Assembly (NCBI RefSeq): GCF_021917145.1
Contig: NC_061073.1
Location: forward strand, 366,223 to 430,222
Reading direction: 5' to 3'
DNA length: 64,000 nt
From: Hypomesus transpacificus
Taxonomy: Eukaryota; Chordata; Actinopteri; Osmeriformes; Osmeridae
The stretch's first letter is position 1. Each line of letters starts with the position of its first letter. The translations under genes were made by a program, and so were the position numbers. A model generated the notes under the pieces. The model made no database searches, was not told the origin of the DNA, and worked only from the letters and a program-made list of their open reading frames with translations. Shown here piece after piece: positions 63,101 through 64,000 of the stretch.

Positions 63101-64000
63101 AGGTTGATGCCCTCTAGAATAGCCTGTCTCATCTTCTCTACCCTGGACACCAACTCCTCCTGGGGGGAGGGAGGGAGGGGAAGGAGGAGAGAGGGACAGA
63201 GAGATACCAGAAGGGGGAAAGAGAGACCAGAGGGTTAGCATACAGCATGTCTAAAACCCTCACATATCTGAGGGGTGGAGCCTAACCCCCCCCCGCGTAC
63301 CTGCCCCTCGCACATGTCCAGCAGGGCAGAGCGGTCTCTGCAGGAGCGGCTCAGTTTGCTCTGGAACAGCTTCCCATCGAAGAAGCCCCAGGGACAACAG
63401 TGTTCCCATGGCAACGGCTGACCGCACACGTCATTGACAAAGAGGGCCGTGTCAACACCCGCCATGAAGAGAGAGGCCAGCTGCACGCCACGCCCATCCA
63501 CCTTCTCCACCTGCACACACACACACAAACAGGTACAAACACGCAAGGAAAAGTTTCAGGAACATTTTGAATTGTAAGGGGTGTCACAGGGGTGTAACAG
63601 GAGTGTAATAGGGGTGTCACAGGGGTGTCAAAGGAGTGTCACAGGAGTGTCACAGGGGTGTCACAGGGGTGTCACAGGAGTGTTACAGGGGTGTAACAGT
63701 AGTGTCACAGGGGTGTCACAGGGGTGTCACAGGGGTGTCACAGGAGTGTTACAGGGGTGTAACAGTAGTGTCACAGGGGTGTCACAGGGGTGTCACAGGG
63801 GTGTCACAGGAGTGTAACAGGGGTGTCACAGGAGTGTCACAGGGGTGTCACAGGGGTGTCACAGGGGTGTCACAGGGGTGTCACAGGGGTGTAGTTGCGT
63901 GACCTTCAGCTCCTGCAGCTGGTCAGGTTCGTACAGCTGGTTGGACACGGCCTGGGCCAGGAACGCATCCAGCTCATGTCTTTGGAGGATCCTGCCTCCT
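60105..64000 (-). CDS. fam120c: FAM120C-like protein, C-terminal exons (5' part beyond window)
   Basis: Member of the constitutive-coactivator-of-PPARG-like (FAM120A/B/C) family; FAM120A binds RNA, and the molecular role of FAM120C is little known. Exons read leftwards: 64000-63904 (cut by the edge), 63510-63301, 63159-62922, 62843-62720, 62475-62412 and 60356-60105, with phases agreeing throughout. They encode [20 protein letters not shown] with [12 protein letters not shown], then [20 protein letters not shown], a Pro-rich segment ([13 protein letters not shown], then a His-rich run), and [20 protein letters not shown], all family landmarks. The end ALRKEE matches the family terminus (usually LNKEE or similar). 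The adjacent hsd17b10 favours FAM120C over FAM120A. The last intron is mostly a 2-kb array. Confidence 0.85.
60359..62345. repeat. 2-kb purine/pyrimidine array in the last fam120c intron
   Basis: Units such as ggatggagagaggagagggg and ggttagagaggagag are combined in higher-order blocks (some with gttagtgttggagga). On the gene strand it is pyrimidine-rich, with frequent CTAACCCC, and ends in a ~20-base C run immediately before the acceptor at 60357-60358. Confidence 0.96.
62383..62425. repeat. Duplicated donor at a fam120c exon
   Basis: On the gene strand the exon end CCCCAG|GTATGAACC is followed about 24 bases later by AACCCAGGTATGAACC, a second copy of the donor separated by CCTAACCCTAA (two telomere-like units). 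Confidence 0.8.
62530..62708. repeat. 27-bp minisatellite in a fam120c intron
   Basis: About seven copies with the core gacagtatttagggttagac followed by aggaagt, ending about ten bases past the exon donor at 62720. Confidence 0.93.
63590..63895. repeat. 10-bp minisatellite (gtcacagggg t)
   Basis: About 30 copies of a 10-base unit (tcacaggggtg), some with gtaacag or ggagtg; it sits a few bases past the donor of the exon ending at 63904. Confidence 0.95.

Overview
The window is nuclear DNA from a ray-finned (teleost) fish. Five vertebrate genes are recognised from split, intron-containing coding sequence, and between them lie short dispersed repeats typical of fish and very many minisatellites. 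The species cannot be named from the sequence. There is no bacterial operon, CRISPR array, rRNA gene or intact tRNA gene.

Layout, left to right. (1) 1-2856, minus strand: kif3b, the kinesin-II motor subunit; its last exons lie beyond the left edge. (2) 4849-7742, minus: pofut1, protein O-fucosyltransferase 1, complete in seven exons. (3) 8.9-36.5 kb: a long gene-poor stretch. It is probably the upstream region and first intron of plagl2, filled with minisatellites, retroelement tails and relics of DNA transposons. Here 26412-31400 and 31501-36439 are the same ~5 kb written twice on either side of a 100-N gap, almost certainly two contig ends that were never merged. (4) 36873-43124, plus: plagl2, a seven-finger C2H2 transcription factor, followed by a long repeat-rich 3' region. 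(5) 49.1-49.4 kb, plus: a fragment of an Ala/Gly-rich protein of unknown function. (6) 50389-53123, minus: hsd17b10, mitochondrial 3-hydroxyacyl-CoA dehydrogenase type 2, complete in six exons. (7) 53.7-54.2 kb: the 3' end of an L2-like LINE. (8) 60105-64000, minus: the 3' exons of fam120c; the 5' part lies beyond the right edge.

The genes do not form a functional unit. Their order is of comparative interest: human kif3b, pofut1 and plagl2 orthologues are neighbours at 20q11, while the hsd17b10 and fam120c orthologues lie in Xp11, so this fish segment joins two human blocks.

The most unusual signal is in how repeats sit relative to splice sites. In several genes a tandem array spans or abuts an exon-intron junction. 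The clearest case is hsd17b10 intron 5, about 0.95 kb made of roughly 17 copies of its own 3' splice site, each with a branch-point-like CTAAC, a pyrimidine tract, CAG and the first ~17 bases of exon 6. plagl2 and fam120c have about 2.4 kb and 2.0 kb pyrimidine-strand arrays ending at the acceptor of a coding exon. kif3b, pofut1 and fam120c carry smaller duplications across a splice junction. I could run no search; family names rest on recognised protein motifs, and exon borders on GT/AG sites and preserved phase.
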